64,000 nucleotides of DNA from Lentzea cavernae. GTDB taxonomy: Bacteria; Actinomycetota; Actinomycetes; Mycobacteriales; Pseudonocardiaceae. The notes beneath the pieces are model-generated. The model was given only the letters and a program-made list of their open reading frames with translations. It did not search any database and was not told where the DNA came from. The position numbers were made by a program, and so were the translations under genes. Shown piece by piece: positions 35,313 to 45,690 of this stretch. Where the stretch lies: assembly GCF_014653695.1 (NCBI RefSeq), contig NZ_BNAR01000017.1:103447-167446 (forward strand), read 5' to 3'. Numbering within the stretch: the first letter of the stretch is position 1; each line of letters opens with the position of its first letter.

Positions 35313-35645
35313 ATGAGCGAGCACGAGCACGACGAAGAGGGCTACACGGGTCCGGCGACGCTCGTCTTCGCCGCCGGCAAGACCGGGGAGGCCGCCGAGG
35401 TCGCCGTCGAGGTCGAGCTGCGGGGCTACTTCCAGCCGATCGACGGCCGTTATCACTGGTACGGCCGCGTGAAGTCCCACGACGACGTCACGAGCCGGGT
35501 CGAGGGCGGCGCGCGCACCGCGCTGCTGCGCACCCCCACCGGTGAGGCCGAGGGGACGCTCACGGACCAGGACCCGTGGGGCCGCTACCGGGTCGGCGGC
35601 ACGTCCACGCCGCCGTACAAGATCGAGGAGCCGGTCGAGCACTGA
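35313..35645 (+). CDS. DUF4873-like small protein
   Basis: A 110-residue protein with an acidic N-terminus (MSEHEHDEEGYTGPATL) and a beta-rich body containing GYFQPIDGRYHWYGRVKS, features I associate with the actinobacterial DUF4873 family, which sometimes accompanies flavin monooxygenases. There is no such partner here. The ATG at 35313 has a GGAG nearby (ttggagtgtcg). Function unknown. Confidence 0.6.
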   Translation: MSEHEHDEEGYTGPATLVFAAGKTGEAAEVAVEVELRGYFQPIDGRYHWYGRVKSHDDVTSRVEGGARTALLRTPTGEAEGTLTDQDPWGRYRVGGTSTPPYKIEEPVEH

Positions 35646-35656
35646 GCGCTCACGGA

Positions 35657-35687
35657 AAAGGCCCCGGTCGTGATGACCGGGGCCTTT
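35657..35687. terminator. Bidirectional terminator
   Basis: Perfect 13-base arms (35657-35669, 35675-35687) with a five-base loop; A- and T-rich ends on both sides. It separates the convergent DUF4873-like and DUF3107 genes. Confidence 0.85.
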
Positions 35688-35702
35688 CTCCGTTCTGGCG
35701 AC

Positions 35703-35927
35703 TCAGGCGCCGAACCCGACCTTGCGCGAGTCCTGCGGGCCGATCTCCACGTACGCGACGCGGCCAGCGGGCACGACGAACCGCGCACCCTTGACGTCCA
35801 CCAGCGACAGCACGCTGGACTTGCCGGACACCGCGTCCGCCACCAGGGACTCCACCTCGGACGGGTTGAGCTCACTGGTCACGACGAGTTCGCGCCCGCT
35901 GTCCGCGACGCCGATCCTGACCTCCAC
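35703..35927 (-). CDS. DUF3107 protein (TB9.4-like)
   Basis: A 74-residue conserved actinobacterial protein. The GTG at 35927 is chosen over the TTG at 35945 because GGAGG is five bases upstream and the product then begins VEVRIGVADSGREL, aligning with M. tuberculosis Rv3208A (TB9.4). AYVEIGPQDSRKVGFG at the C-terminus is the family hallmark. Function unknown; position is conserved. Confidence 0.85.
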   Translation of the reverse strand: MEVRIGVADSGRELVVTSELNPSEVESLVADAVSGKSSVLSLVDVKGARFVVPAGRVAYVEIGPQDSRKVGFGA

Positions 35928-35970
35928 GCTGACCTCCGTGCTCAAGAGAAAAATCTAGGACCGAGCCTAC

Positions 35971-36615
35971 CTAGCCCAGACCCAGCTGCGTCATGCGCCG
36001 CGCGTGCGACTGCTGAAGCCGGCGGAACAGCTGACCGATGCCGGCGAGGTCCCCGGAGCCCCTGACGATCAGCTCCGAGAGGCCGTCCCGCTCCGCCACC
36101 ACGTACTGGGCCTGCGTCAACGCCTCGCCGAGCAGCCGCCGGCCCCACAGCGCGAGCCGGTCGCGGACCCTCGGATCGGACTCGACGGCGGCCAGGACTT
36201 CGCGTTCAGCGAACGCCGAATGGCCCGTGTCGGCGAGCACGTGGAGCACGAGCTCCTTCGTCGGCTCGTCTTCGAGCCACGTCGCCACCTCGCGGTAGAA
36301 GTCGGCGGCGAGCCCGTCGCCCACGTACGCCTTCACGAGCGACTCGAGCCACGACTTGGGGCTCGTCGACTCGTGGAACGCGTCAAAACCCTTCACGAAC
36401 GGCGCCATCGCGTCCTCGACGGCGATGCCCTCCGCGGCCAGGTGCTTCTGCAGCAGCGTGAAGTGGCCGATCTCCGCTGCGGCCATCTGCGCGAGCGCCG
36501 CGCGTCCCGCCAATGTCGGCGCCGTGCGCGAGTCCTCCGTCATCCGGTCGAAAGCCGAGAGCTCGCCATATGCAAGCGCTCCCAGAAGATCGACAACACC
36601 CTCCGCAACACCCAT
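35971..36615 (-). CDS. Ferritin-like domain protein (Rv3210c-like)
   Basis: A 214-residue helical protein of the ferritin-like/MiaE-like fold. Helix positions with metal-ligand potential include YGELSAF, AAEIGHFTLL and ADTGHSAFAERE. In the family such Glu/His sets can bind a diiron centre, but not all are clear here. It sits between DUF3107 and the DEAD-box helicase as in M. tuberculosis. Function unproven. Confidence 0.7.
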   Translation of the reverse strand: MGVAEGVVDLLGALAYGELSAFDRMTEDSRTAPTLAGRAALAQMAAAEIGHFTLLQKHLAAEGIAVEDAMAPFVKGFDAFHESTSPKSWLESLVKAYVGDGLAADFYREVATWLEDEPTKELVLHVLADTGHSAFAEREVLAAVESDPRVRDRLALWGRRLLGEALTQAQYVVAERDGLSELIVRGSGDLAGIGQLFRRLQQSHARRMTQLGLG

Positions 36616-36630
36616 GAGACCGAACTCTAG

Positions 36631-36806
36631 TGGTCAAATGTGTCCTGCCAGGTAGAATGGGGGCCGGACGCCCGGCGTGACGAGTGTGACGACCACGCTG
36701 AAGCTCAGATCTTCTTCCTGGGCAGGCGCAGAAATGGTGCGCGTACACCTTTCCCGCAGCTGATTCTCCAAGCGCGGTCGAGAGGCCCGGCAGGGCTCGT
36801 ACGCGC
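36631..36806 (+). promoter_or_regulatory. Promoter and long leader of the DEAD-box gene
   Basis: TGGTCA (36631-36636) and TAGAAT (36652-36657) form a plausible -35/-10 pair with 15-16 bases between. The leader to the helicase start would be about 140 bases, long for this genome, as often seen for cold- or stress-regulated RNA helicases. No known riboswitch was recognised in it. Confidence 0.4.
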
Positions 36807-38453
<1,647 letters not shown>

Positions 38454-38458
38454 TCACC

Positions 38459-39793
38459 ATGTCGTCCCCCGGTTCCGACGTCACCGACGTCGAGGACGTC
38501 CTCGACGAGCCCGCGCACGAAGCGGCGCCGCCCGTCGAGGAACGTCCGCCCGCCCGGTCCTGGCGCACCCGCGCCGACTTCGTCGCGGTCGCGCTGATCG
38601 CGGTGGTCTCGATCATCGCGTCCGTGCTGACCTGGGCGTTCAGCGATGCTCGCGCCACGACGTCGGTCACCGGGCCGTCGTCGTGGGCGCCGCTGCCCGA
38701 GGTGGCGGCGCTGCCGCCGTCGCTCGCCGAGGTGTGGCGGGCTCGGAGCGGAGCGTCGTTGGCGCCGGTGGTCGTGCAGACCCCGTCGAAGGACACCGGC
38801 GAGGAGAAGCCCTCGACGGTCGTGACCGGCGACGGCGGTGAGGTCACCGGGCGCGACCCGCTGACCGGGGACGTGCGGTGGACCTACAAGCGCGACCTGT
38901 CGCTGTGCGTGGTGAGCGCCGCGTGGGGCAGGGCCATGGCCCTGTACTCCAAGGGCGAGAACTGCTCGGAGCTCACCTCGCTCGACGGTGTCACCGGCGA
39001 GCGGCGGGCGCAGCGAAACGGCGACGCGGAACCGGGCACGGCGCTGCTCAACGAGGGTTCGCACCTGATCACCACCGGCTCGAAGTTCGTCGAGGTCTAC
39101 CGCCGCGACGACCTGGTGCGCTCGCTCGAGTACGGCAGCCTGCGCGCGATCGTGAACCCCGGCAAGCAGCCGCGCACCGGCTGCACGTACGGCTCGGTGG
39201 CCGTCACGTCCGGCAGGTTCGCGATGATCGAGCGCTGCCCGGACGACGCGTCGGACCGCGTGACGATCCTCAAGCCGAACCCGGACAAGTCCGACGAGCC
39301 GAAGGTGTTCGGCAGCTCCGTCACCGGCGCGAAGAACGCCCAGGTCGTCGCCATCACGGGCAAGCTCGTGGCCGTGGCCGTGCCGAACCCGAGCCGGCTG
39401 CTGATCTACGACGCCGAGACCGGCAACCAGGTCAGCGAAGCGCCGATCGACGTCCCCGAGGCCGACTTCACGGACCCGCCGAACCACGTGTCGCGCGTCT
39501 TCACCACCAAGACGAACGCCTTCTGGTTCAGCGGTTCCCGCACCATCTCGCTGTCGCTGGAGACCCTCACTCCACTGTGGACCGCCGAGGGCACCCTGGG
39601 CGCCGGCACCACCCTCGCGGGCCGCGCCGTCGTCCCCGTGCAGGAAGGCCTGCGCGTGTACGAGCAGGCCACCGGCGCCGTCGTGGGCACGATCCGCCTG
39701 AACCGCGAGGGCCACACAGGCCCTGTGCAACTCGCCACAGCAGGTCCGGTCGTGCTCGAGCAGCGTGGCGAAACCCTGGTCGCACTGCGATAG
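38459..39793 (+). CDS. Membrane-anchored beta-propeller-like protein (Rv3212-like)
   Basis: A 444-residue protein with a cytoplasmic acidic N-terminus, one membrane segment (FVAVALIAVVSIIASVLTWA, about residues 40-60) and an extracytoplasmic domain with repeated beta-rich units such as VTGRDPLTGDVRWTYKRD and LLIYDAETGNQVSE that suggest a PQQ/YVTN-type propeller. The ATG is five bases after the helicase stop. It corresponds to Rv3212. Function unknown. Confidence 0.75.
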   Translation: MSSPGSDVTDVEDVLDEPAHEAAPPVEERPPARSWRTRADFVAVALIAVVSIIASVLTWAFSDARATTSVTGPSSWAPLPEVAALPPSLAEVWRARSGASLAPVVVQTPSKDTGEEKPSTVVTGDGGEVTGRDPLTGDVRWTYKRDLSLCVVSAAWGRAMALYSKGENCSELTSLDGVTGERRAQRNGDAEPGTALLNEGSHLITTGSKFVEVYRRDDLVRSLEYGSLRAIVNPGKQPRTGCTYGSVAVTSGRFAMIERCPDDASDRVTILKPNPDKSDEPKVFGSSVTGAKNAQVVAITGKLVAVAVPNPSRLLIYDAETGNQVSEAPIDVPEADFTDPPNHVSRVFTTKTNAFWFSGSRTISLSLETLTPLWTAEGTLGAGTTLAGRAVVPVQEGLRVYEQATGAVVGTIRLNREGHTGPVQLATAGPVVLEQRGETLVALR

Positions 39794-39800
39794 TTCAGGC

Positions 39801-40679
39801 GTGTACTCGCAGATCAGCCCGCACCGGGCGCACCGCGTCGACTTCCAGGGCCGCTACGGCACGATCGCGGCCCTGCGAGCCCCGGCCAAGGGCGACGACA
39901 CGATGCGCACCACCGTGCTGCTGGTACCGGGCTACACGGGGTCCAAAGAGGACTTCGCCCCGATGATCGACCCCATCGCGGACGCGGGCTTCGAGGTGGT
40001 CGCCATCGACCTCCCGGGCCAACAGGACTCCGAGGGCCCCGACGACGAGGCCCTCTACCGCCCAGGCCCCCTGGGATCAGTGCTGGCCGAACTGATCGGC
40101 AAAACCGCGGCGGACGGCCGCAAGGTGTTGCTGCTGGGCCATTCCTACGGCGGCCTCGTCTCCCGCGCCGCGGTGTTCGCCGGCGCCCCGATCTCCGGCC
40201 TGACCCTGCTGTCCACGGGCCCGTCGGAACTGCCGGCGGGCGACCGCCGCACGGTGCTGGACGTCGGCGAACACGTGCTGGCCGAACAGGGCGTCGAGGG
40301 CACCCAAAGGCTCAACGAGCTCCGCTCCCAGCAGAACCCGGCGTACGCCGTGCTCCCGCAGGAGCTGAAAGACTTCTACCGCACCAGGTTCCTCAAGTCG
40401 AAGGCCGCGGCCCTGCTGGGCATGGGCAACGGCCTGCGCTTCGAACCGGACCAGGTGGCCAAGCTCGGCCGCGCCCTCCGGTCTTCCGGCACGCCTTGTC
40501 TGGTGGTGTGCGGAGATGCGGACGACGCGTGGACGCCTGCCTCCCAGCGCGACATGGCGGAGCGGCTGGACGCGGACTTCGCGGTGCTGCCGGGTGTGAT
40601 GCACTCGCCGAACACCGAGGCTCCGCTGGACCTCATCGCCACGCTCCTGCCGACGTGGAGGGCCTGGCTCACGTCCTGA
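39801..40679 (+). CDS. Alpha/beta hydrolase
   Basis: A 292-residue hydrolase with VLLVPGYTGSKEDF, nucleophile elbow LLGHSYGGLVS, acid region CGDADDAWTP and a His in GVMHSPNTEAP. It starts with GTG at 39801, seven bases after the preceding stop, so it is probably transcribed with it. Substrate unknown. Confidence 0.8.
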   Translation: MYSQISPHRAHRVDFQGRYGTIAALRAPAKGDDTMRTTVLLVPGYTGSKEDFAPMIDPIADAGFEVVAIDLPGQQDSEGPDDEALYRPGPLGSVLAELIGKTAADGRKVLLLGHSYGGLVSRAAVFAGAPISGLTLLSTGPSELPAGDRRTVLDVGEHVLAEQGVEGTQRLNELRSQQNPAYAVLPQELKDFYRTRFLKSKAAALLGMGNGLRFEPDQVAKLGRALRSSGTPCLVVCGDADDAWTPASQRDMAERLDADFAVLPGVMHSPNTEAPLDLIATLLPTWRAWLTS

Positions 40680-40920
40680 GCACCCCACTGGGTGAGCTTC
40701 CGGTGGGCTGCGTGGAGGCCTCGGCTGCGTGCGTGGGTGCGCGGCTTCGCGGGGTGGACGGTTGGACGGTCACCCGCGTCTTGGCGTGATCACAGACGTT
40801 CTGGCTGTCGCGCCGGGCGTGGATAGCGCCTGGCAGTGGTGACAGTCGCGGGCAAACGGCTCGTAGGCCGCTTGCCCGCAGGTTCGTGCGAGACGTGCGG
40901 CCGAACAACTCAGGGGCGAC
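40680..40920. other. Intergenic region, nothing recognised
   Basis: A 241-base gap between the convergent hydrolase and small membrane-protein genes. I see no credible gene and no strong terminator hairpin in it. Confidence 0.4.
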
Positions 40921-41232
40921 TCAGGCCCACCAGAACGTCCACAGCGTCGCACCGCTCACGACCAGCACCACGAACGAGGCGACCGGCGCCTTCCAGTCCG
41001 CGTACCGGTCAGCCACGATCTGCGCCGCGACCACCAGCAACGCCGCCACCACGTGCGCGACGACGGACAACGTGCCCGGCCCCGGCAGGTCGCGGGAGTT
41101 CGCGTAGAACTGGACGCCGATGTTCCCCAGGGCGAGCAGCACCAAGCCCACCGCGAGCACACCGCTCACGGCGCGCAGGATTCCGTAGGTCCGCGACGGC
41201 CGCTTTGCTGCTTCCACTTCCACTCCGGCCAC
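40921..41232 (-). CDS. Small three-helix membrane protein
   Basis: A 103-residue protein with three predicted membrane segments (ILRAVSGVLAVGLVLLALG; LSVVAHVVAALLVVAAQIVA; ASFVVLVVSGATLWTFWW). It resembles widely conserved actinobacterial inner-membrane proteins of unknown function. The start at 41232 is GTG; GTG at 41223 is equally possible. Upstream lies the minisatellite. Confidence 0.6.
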   Translation of the reverse strand: MAGVEVEAAKRPSRTYGILRAVSGVLAVGLVLLALGNIGVQFYANSRDLPGPGTLSVVAHVVAALLVVAAQIVADRYADWKAPVASFVVLVVSGATLWTFWWA

Positions 41233-41330
41233 CCTACGGGTCCGGGGGCACGCAGGCAGTCATGACCCGGACGGCCTTGGCACCGCTACGACAAAAGCCG
41301 CACTCCAGGCACCCTTCCAGCGCCGTCGGA

Positions 41331-41980
41331 GCCTGCCACCCGAACCACCGCCGGAGCTCGCCGCCCGAACTCGCCGCACAAGCTCCGGGGGAGACCGTCG
41401 GCAAATCCACCGCCCAAGCCCCCGCAGGAGTTCACCAGCCGAATCCACCGCCTAAGCCCGCCGGCTGAACTAGCCGCCTGAACCCTGCCGACTGAGCACG
41501 CCGCCGAAGCCCGTCATCCGAACTCGCTGCCGAGCCTGCCGCCCGAACTCACCGCTCAAGCCAGCCGCCCGAGTCCGCCGCCACCTGGGCCCGCCGCCAG
41601 AACACCATGCCCGAGCCAGCCATCCAAGCCGTCATCCAAGCCCGTCGTCGGAACCGGTCGCGAGAGCCACCGCCGCAGCCCTCAGCCGAAGCCGGCCGCC
41701 CGAACTCGCCGCCCAGACCTACCGACGGCGCCCGCCGCCCAAGCCCGTCGTCGGAACTCGGTGCCCGAGTCTGCCACCCGAGTCTGCCGCCCGAACTCGC
41801 CGCCCGAACTCGCCGCCCGAACTCGCCGCAGAAGGCCCACTGCCTCAGCCCGCCGTCCGAGCCCGCCGTCCGAGCCCACCGTCTAAGCCCGCAGTCCGCC
41901 GTCCGAGCCCACCGTCCGAGCCCGCCACCCAAGTCCGCAGTCCGAGCCAGCCACCAGCGCCCCACTCCCGAGCCCGCCGC
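41331..41980. repeat. 13-bp minisatellite
   Basis: About 50 degenerate tandem copies of a 13-base unit with consensus GCCCGCCGTCCGA (first base often A, sixth to ninth bases variable). The clearest runs are three ACTCGCCGCCCGA units near 41795-41830 and GCCCGCCGTCCGA units near 41850-41880. A 13-base period breaks any reading frame, so frames crossing it are not real genes. The gap 41233-42071 holds nothing else recognisable. Confidence 0.85.
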
Positions 41981-42071
41981 TCCCCCGCGCGCCTTCCTCA
42001 TCACGCAACGCCAAACCCACCCCACCAGTTCCCAGCTATCCACAGCCCCCCGAAGTTATCCACAGGGGCAC

Positions 42072-42911
42072 CTACGGCGCCAACAACGCCCAAGGCTCCA
42101 ACGAAGGCGCCGCCGCCTGCCCCTCCGGACAACTCCGCCGAAAATCGCACCACTGACACTGCCTCCCGGTAACCGGCGGAAACAGAACCTCCTGATCCCC
42201 ACCAGCCTTCAAGGTCTCGGTAGCCAGATCGATCTCATCCGCCGCCTCCTCAGCCCGGCGAACGTGCCGAGCCAGCGACTCCTCCGTGTGCTCCCAAGCT
42301 GCGACCGAGCCAGAGGGCAAGTGGTGCAGCTCAACACGACGACAAGGTTTGCGGAGGGTTCGGCGGGCAGCGAGGGCGTACAAGGCCAGGGCCTGGGAGC
42401 CGCGGGCGTCGTCGGAGGTGAGGACGTGGCGGCCGGTCTTGTAGTCGACGATGACGAGTTCGCCGTCGCGGTGGTCGATGCGGTCCACCCGGCCCTCGGC
42501 GACGATGCGGTCGGTCGGGGAGGAGACCCAGCGTTCGACGCCGAGTGGTTCGAAGTCGACGTCCAGGGCGGAGACGTACTCGTGGACCCAGCCTTGGGCG
42601 CGGGTGCGGTATTCGGTGGCCTGGTCGACGTCGCGGAAGCCTTCTGACTTCCACTGGCGGTTCAGCAGCGCCACGGCCTGGTCGGGGGTGCGGCGGTCCG
42701 GGGGCAGGTCGAAGAGGGCCTTCAGGGCGTTGTGCACGACTGCGCCCAAGGTGTTGTGGGCCCAGGCGCCGCCGCGGGGTGGGGAGGGGCGGTCCAGGTA
42801 AGCCATGCGGAAGCGGCGCGGGCAACTCGTCCACGTCGAGAGCTTCGCGGGGGTGACGCGCACGAGCCGGCGGGGGGCCGCGGTGCCGAAGTCGAAGCCG
42901 AGTTGTTCCAC
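42072..42911 (-). CDS. RecB-family PD-(D/E)XK nuclease with Fe-S cluster
   Basis: A 279-residue stand-alone nuclease of the PDDEXK_1/RecB C-terminal type. The active site reads GRVDRIDHRDGELVIVDYKTG (the second Asp and the D-x-K pair). An N-terminal cysteine (TSCPRRF) and a C-terminal CQWCDFRRSC match the four-Cys iron-sulfur latch of AddB/Cas4-type exonucleases. It starts with GTG at 42911, divergent from the ArsC-like gene. Homologues are common in actinobacteria as single-domain RecB-like exonucleases of unknown repair role. Confidence 0.85.
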   Translation of the reverse strand: MEQLGFDFGTAAPRRLVRVTPAKLSTWTSCPRRFRMAYLDRPSPPRGGAWAHNTLGAVVHNALKALFDLPPDRRTPDQAVALLNRQWKSEGFRDVDQATEYRTRAQGWVHEYVSALDVDFEPLGVERWVSSPTDRIVAEGRVDRIDHRDGELVIVDYKTGRHVLTSDDARGSQALALYALAARRTLRKPCRRVELHHLPSGSVAAWEHTEESLARHVRRAEEAADEIDLATETLKAGGDQEVLFPPVTGRQCQWCDFRRSCPEGQAAAPSLEPWALLAP

Positions 42912-42953
42912 CCCAACCAAGTTACTCAGCACCCCTGACAGAAAATGCACCGC

Positions 42954-43256
42954 ATGGAGATCTGGCACAACCCCCGCTGTTCGAAGAGCCGCGCGGCGAA
43001 GCAGCGCCTGGACGACGACAACATCGCCTACACCGAACGGCGCTACCTCGACGACGTTCCGTCCGCCCAAGAGCTCGACCACGTTCTGAAGCTCCTGGGC
43101 AAGGAGCCGTGGGAGATCGCCCGCACCAAGGAGGCGGCGTACCCGGCGACGTTGGAGCACGATCGCGCGAAGTGGATCGAGCACATGGTCGCCAACCCGA
43201 GCCTCATCGAGCGGCCGATCGTCATCAACGGCGACAAGGCGCGCATCGAGCGTTAG
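42954..43256 (+). CDS. ArsC/Spx-like thioredoxin-fold protein
   Basis: A 100-residue ArsC-family protein beginning MEIWHNPRCSKSR, with the catalytic Cys in HNPRCSKSR and the cis-Pro region IERPIVINGDKARI. ArsC reduces arsenate with glutathione/glutaredoxin in proteobacteria; in actinobacteria the physiological substrate is unclear and no ars genes are nearby. An ATG three codons upstream (42945) is possible. The start lacks an obvious ribosome binding site, so a leaderless transcript is plausible. Confidence 0.75.
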   Translation: MEIWHNPRCSKSRAAKQRLDDDNIAYTERRYLDDVPSAQELDHVLKLLGKEPWEIARTKEAAYPATLEHDRAKWIEHMVANPSLIERPIVINGDKARIER

Positions 43257-43864
43257 ACGCCCGAGGTGATGAAGCCCTGCACGGAGGACGCGACGAGTTG
43301 CACGGCGATTGCGGCCAGCAGGAGGCCGGCGATCTTGGCCATCAGCAGGATGCCGCTCTCCTTGAACACCTTGATGAGCAGGCCGGCGGATCGCAGCGTC
43401 CCCAGCAGCACGAGGTGCACGGCCACGATCGCCGCGGCCAGCGCGAAGTAGGAGCCCCAACCGTCGGCCTGGCGGACGAACACGATCGTCGCGGCGATCG
43501 CGCCGGGTCCGGCCAGCAGGGGCGTGCCCAGCGGCACGAGGGCGATGTTGACGTCTTCGACCTCGGGGTGGTTGGTCGCGCCCTTGCCCGTGAGCAGGTC
43601 CAGGGCGATGAGCAACAGCAGCAGCCCGCCCGCACCCTGCAGGGCGGGGATGCCGATGTGCATGTACGCGAGGATCGAGTTGCCCGCGACGGCGAACAGC
43701 GTGATCACCAGGAACGACACCAGCACGCCCTGCCGCGCCGCGCTCTTGCGGGCCTCGCGGGACTTGCGGCCCACGAGCCCGAGGAAGACGGGCACGGTGC
43801 CGGGCGGGTCCATGATCACCAGCAGCGTGATCGAGGCCTCGATGAACAACCGCACGTCGAACAC
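43253..43864 (-). CDS. MarC-family membrane protein
   Basis: A 203-residue integral membrane protein with about six segments, of the MarC (UPF0056) family: FIEASITLLVIMDPPGTVPVFLG at the start and LVPLGTPLLAGPGAIAATIVF in the middle. Members were once called antibiotic-resistance proteins but their role is unknown. The GTG at 43864 follows AGGGCGG; another GTG lies at 43873. It is convergent with and overlaps the ArsC-like gene by four bases. Confidence 0.85.
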   Translation of the reverse strand: MFDVRLFIEASITLLVIMDPPGTVPVFLGLVGRKSREARKSAARQGVLVSFLVITLFAVAGNSILAYMHIGIPALQGAGGLLLLLIALDLLTGKGATNHPEVEDVNIALVPLGTPLLAGPGAIAATIVFVRQADGWGSYFALAAAIVAVHLVLLGTLRSAGLLIKVFKESGILLMAKIAGLLLAAIAVQLVASSVQGFITSGV

Positions 43865-43877
43865 GCCGAGCACCGCC

Positions 43878-44735
43878 CTATCCGACGAGGATCTTGCAGC
43901 CTGTCGCCCTCTCGGCCAGAGCATCCAGCATCTCCGGCGCCGTCGTCTCCGCGCCGAGCCGCACTGTCTTGTTCGTGCCGTGGTAGTCACTCGACCCGGT
44001 GACGACGAGGCCCAGCGAGTCGGCCAGCGACCGCAGTGACCGGCGCGTCTCCTGGTCGTGGTCCGGGTGGTCGACCTCGACACCGGCCAGACCGGCCGAG
44101 GTCAGGTCGCGGACGACGTCGGGCGCGACGACGGGGCCGCGGGAGCGGGCGAAGGGGTGGGCGAGCACGGTGACGCCGCCGGCCTCGGTGATCATCTCGA
44201 TCGCGCGCTCGACGGGGGTGTCGGTGCGGCCCACGTAGTACTGGCCGCCCGTCAGGAACGTCGCGAACGCCTCGTCGACCGACGTCACCACGCCGGCGCG
44301 GATCAGTGCCTGGGCGAGGTGCGGGCGGCCGGCCGGGGCGTCGAACGGCAGGCGGGACATCAGGTCGACCGGGTCGATCGGGAAGCCGTCGGCCTGCATC
44401 ATCTCGGCCATCTTCTGCAGCCGCGAACGCCGTTCCTCACGCAGGCGTGACTGCTCCTTCATGAGCATGGCGTGCGTGGGGTCGTACAGGTACGCCAGCA
44501 GGTGAACGGTGATGGTGCGGCCGTAGCCGTCGGCGGAGGAGCACGAGAGCTCGGCGCCGCGCACGAGCCGCAGGCCCGACGGCAGTGCCGCCTCGGCCTC
44601 CGCCCACCCGGCCGCCGTGTCGTGGTCGGTGATCGCCACCGCGTCGAGCCCCGCGAGGGACGCCGCCCTCACCAGGTCGGCGGGGCTGTCGGTGCCGTCG
44701 GACTCGGACGAATGGGTGTGCAGATCGATGACCAC
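43878..44735 (-). CDS. PHP-domain phosphoesterase
   Basis: A 285-residue PHP-domain protein with metal motifs IDLHTHSSESDGTDSP, AITDHDT, RGAELSC, VLAHPFARS and TGSSDYHG. The pattern fits the YciV/RNase AM group (nucleoside 3',5'-bisphosphate phosphatase and RNA 5'-end exonuclease). The GTG start lies inside a perfect hairpin. It is followed closely by marC. Confidence 0.85.
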   Translation of the reverse strand: MVIDLHTHSSESDGTDSPADLVRAASLAGLDAVAITDHDTAAGWAEAEAALPSGLRLVRGAELSCSSADGYGRTITVHLLAYLYDPTHAMLMKEQSRLREERRSRLQKMAEMMQADGFPIDPVDLMSRLPFDAPAGRPHLAQALIRAGVVTSVDEAFATFLTGGQYYVGRTDTPVERAIEMITEAGGVTVLAHPFARSRGPVVAPDVVRDLTSAGLAGVEVDHPDHDQETRRSLRSLADSLGLVVTGSSDYHGTNKTVRLGAETTAPEMLDALAERATGCKILVG

Positions 44736-44758
44736 GTCGTCCAGTGTGGACGACGTGG
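44732..44758 (-). promoter_or_regulatory. Hairpin covering the PHP gene start
   Basis: Perfect 12-base arms (44732-44743 and 44747-44758) with a three-base loop. In the minus-strand mRNA the downstream arm contains the PHP GTG start (44735-44733) and the only candidate ribosome binding region. It may end transcription of the upstream PH-domain gene or gate translation of the PHP gene. Confidence 0.5.
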
Positions 44759-44771
44759 TGCACGACCGGTG

Positions 44772-45332
44772 TTACGGGACCATCTTCTTGCCGCGCGCGG
44801 CGCGCTGGGCCTTGATCATCGAGAACCGCTCGGCCTGGGCCTTCTTGTCGCCGAAGGTCAGTTCCGAGATGGCGTCGTAGACCTCTTCGGGGTTCGGCAG
44901 GAACTCCAGGCGGTTGAGCGCCTGGATCTGACCTGCGGACTCCACGATGAGCGTGCCGTAGCCGAGCATGCGCCCGCCCACGGTGCGTTCGTAGGTGAGG
45001 TCGGTGACCTTGGTGATGGGCATCATCGCGACCTTGGTCTCGAAGACGCCCGAGGTCAGCATGAAGCGCTTGTCGGTGACGACGATGCGCTCCACCCACC
45101 ACTCGATGATGAAGTACGCGACGCGCAGCAGCACGAGCAGAGCCCCGTACCAGAGCACGTTCTGGATGATGGTCGCGTCCGCCGGGAGCAGGTACGAGAT
45201 CATCATGAAGCCGGCGAGCAGCGCCGCCGCCTCCAGGACGTCCCAGATCAGGTAGGACCAGTGCCTGCGCACACGGATGACCCGACGCTCGCTCGGCAGG
45301 AGGTAGTCGTCCGGATCACGTGGTGCGAACAT
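44772..45332 (-). CDS. Membrane protein with PH domain
   Basis: A 186-residue protein with two N-terminal membrane segments (WDVLEAAALLAGFMMISYLL; VLWYGALLVLLRVAYFII) followed by a bacterial PH (YdbS-like, PF03703) domain with ERIVVTDKRFMLTSGVF and GTLIVESAGQ. Role unknown. It precedes the PHP gene in the same direction. Confidence 0.8.
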   Translation of the reverse strand: MFAPRDPDDYLLPSERRVIRVRRHWSYLIWDVLEAAALLAGFMMISYLLPADATIIQNVLWYGALLVLLRVAYFIIEWWVERIVVTDKRFMLTSGVFETKVAMMPITKVTDLTYERTVGGRMLGYGTLIVESAGQIQALNRLEFLPNPEEVYDAISELTFGDKKAQAERFSMIKAQRAARGKKMVP

Positions 45333-45397
45333 GCGGCTACCAGCCCTTTCCTGATGCCAGCCCGTGCTCGGTCCTGCTCCTGGGCGAACCCGGGGAA

Positions 45398-45556
45398 CTA
45401 GAACAATTGTCGCACGAAGGTGATCAGGGCCTCAGCCGCAGTTCGCAGCGAGTTGAGGATGTTCTGCACGAGTTGGGCCGCCTGCTGGGGCTCGGCGATG
45501 AGGAAGAAGAGCAGCAAGGCGATTCCAGCGAAAGTGAGAATCTTCTTCAAGTTCAC
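45398..45556 (-). CDS. Small single-span membrane protein
   Basis: A 52-residue protein starting VNLKKILTFAGIALLLFFLIA with one membrane helix and an amphipathic C-terminal part (QNILNSLRTAAEALITFVRQ). GGGGTGG lies five bases before the GTG at 45556. Similar small proteins of unknown function are widespread in actinobacteria. Confidence 0.6.
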   Translation of the reverse strand: MNLKKILTFAGIALLLFFLIAEPQQAAQLVQNILNSLRTAAEALITFVRQLF

Positions 45557-45690
45557 GGTGTCCACCCCGTCCGCGTCGCACCCGTTTGGCGCCGTTCGTG
45601 ACCGTTGTACAGCACGATTCAGCACCTTGGGAGATTTGTACCGCAGCCGGGGTAGCGGACAGCACCGCCGTTCCGGTGTGACTACGCTTC

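Noticed and set aside
41331..41980. Possible CRISPR array
   Set aside because: Repeats are 13 bases, contiguous and without spacers; no cas genes nearby. The RecB-like nuclease resembles Cas4 only by fold.
41549..42043. Minus-strand 164-codon frame and plus-strand frame over the minisatellite
   Set aside because: The 13-base repeat shifts phase at each unit, so the predicted proteins are by-products of the repeat.
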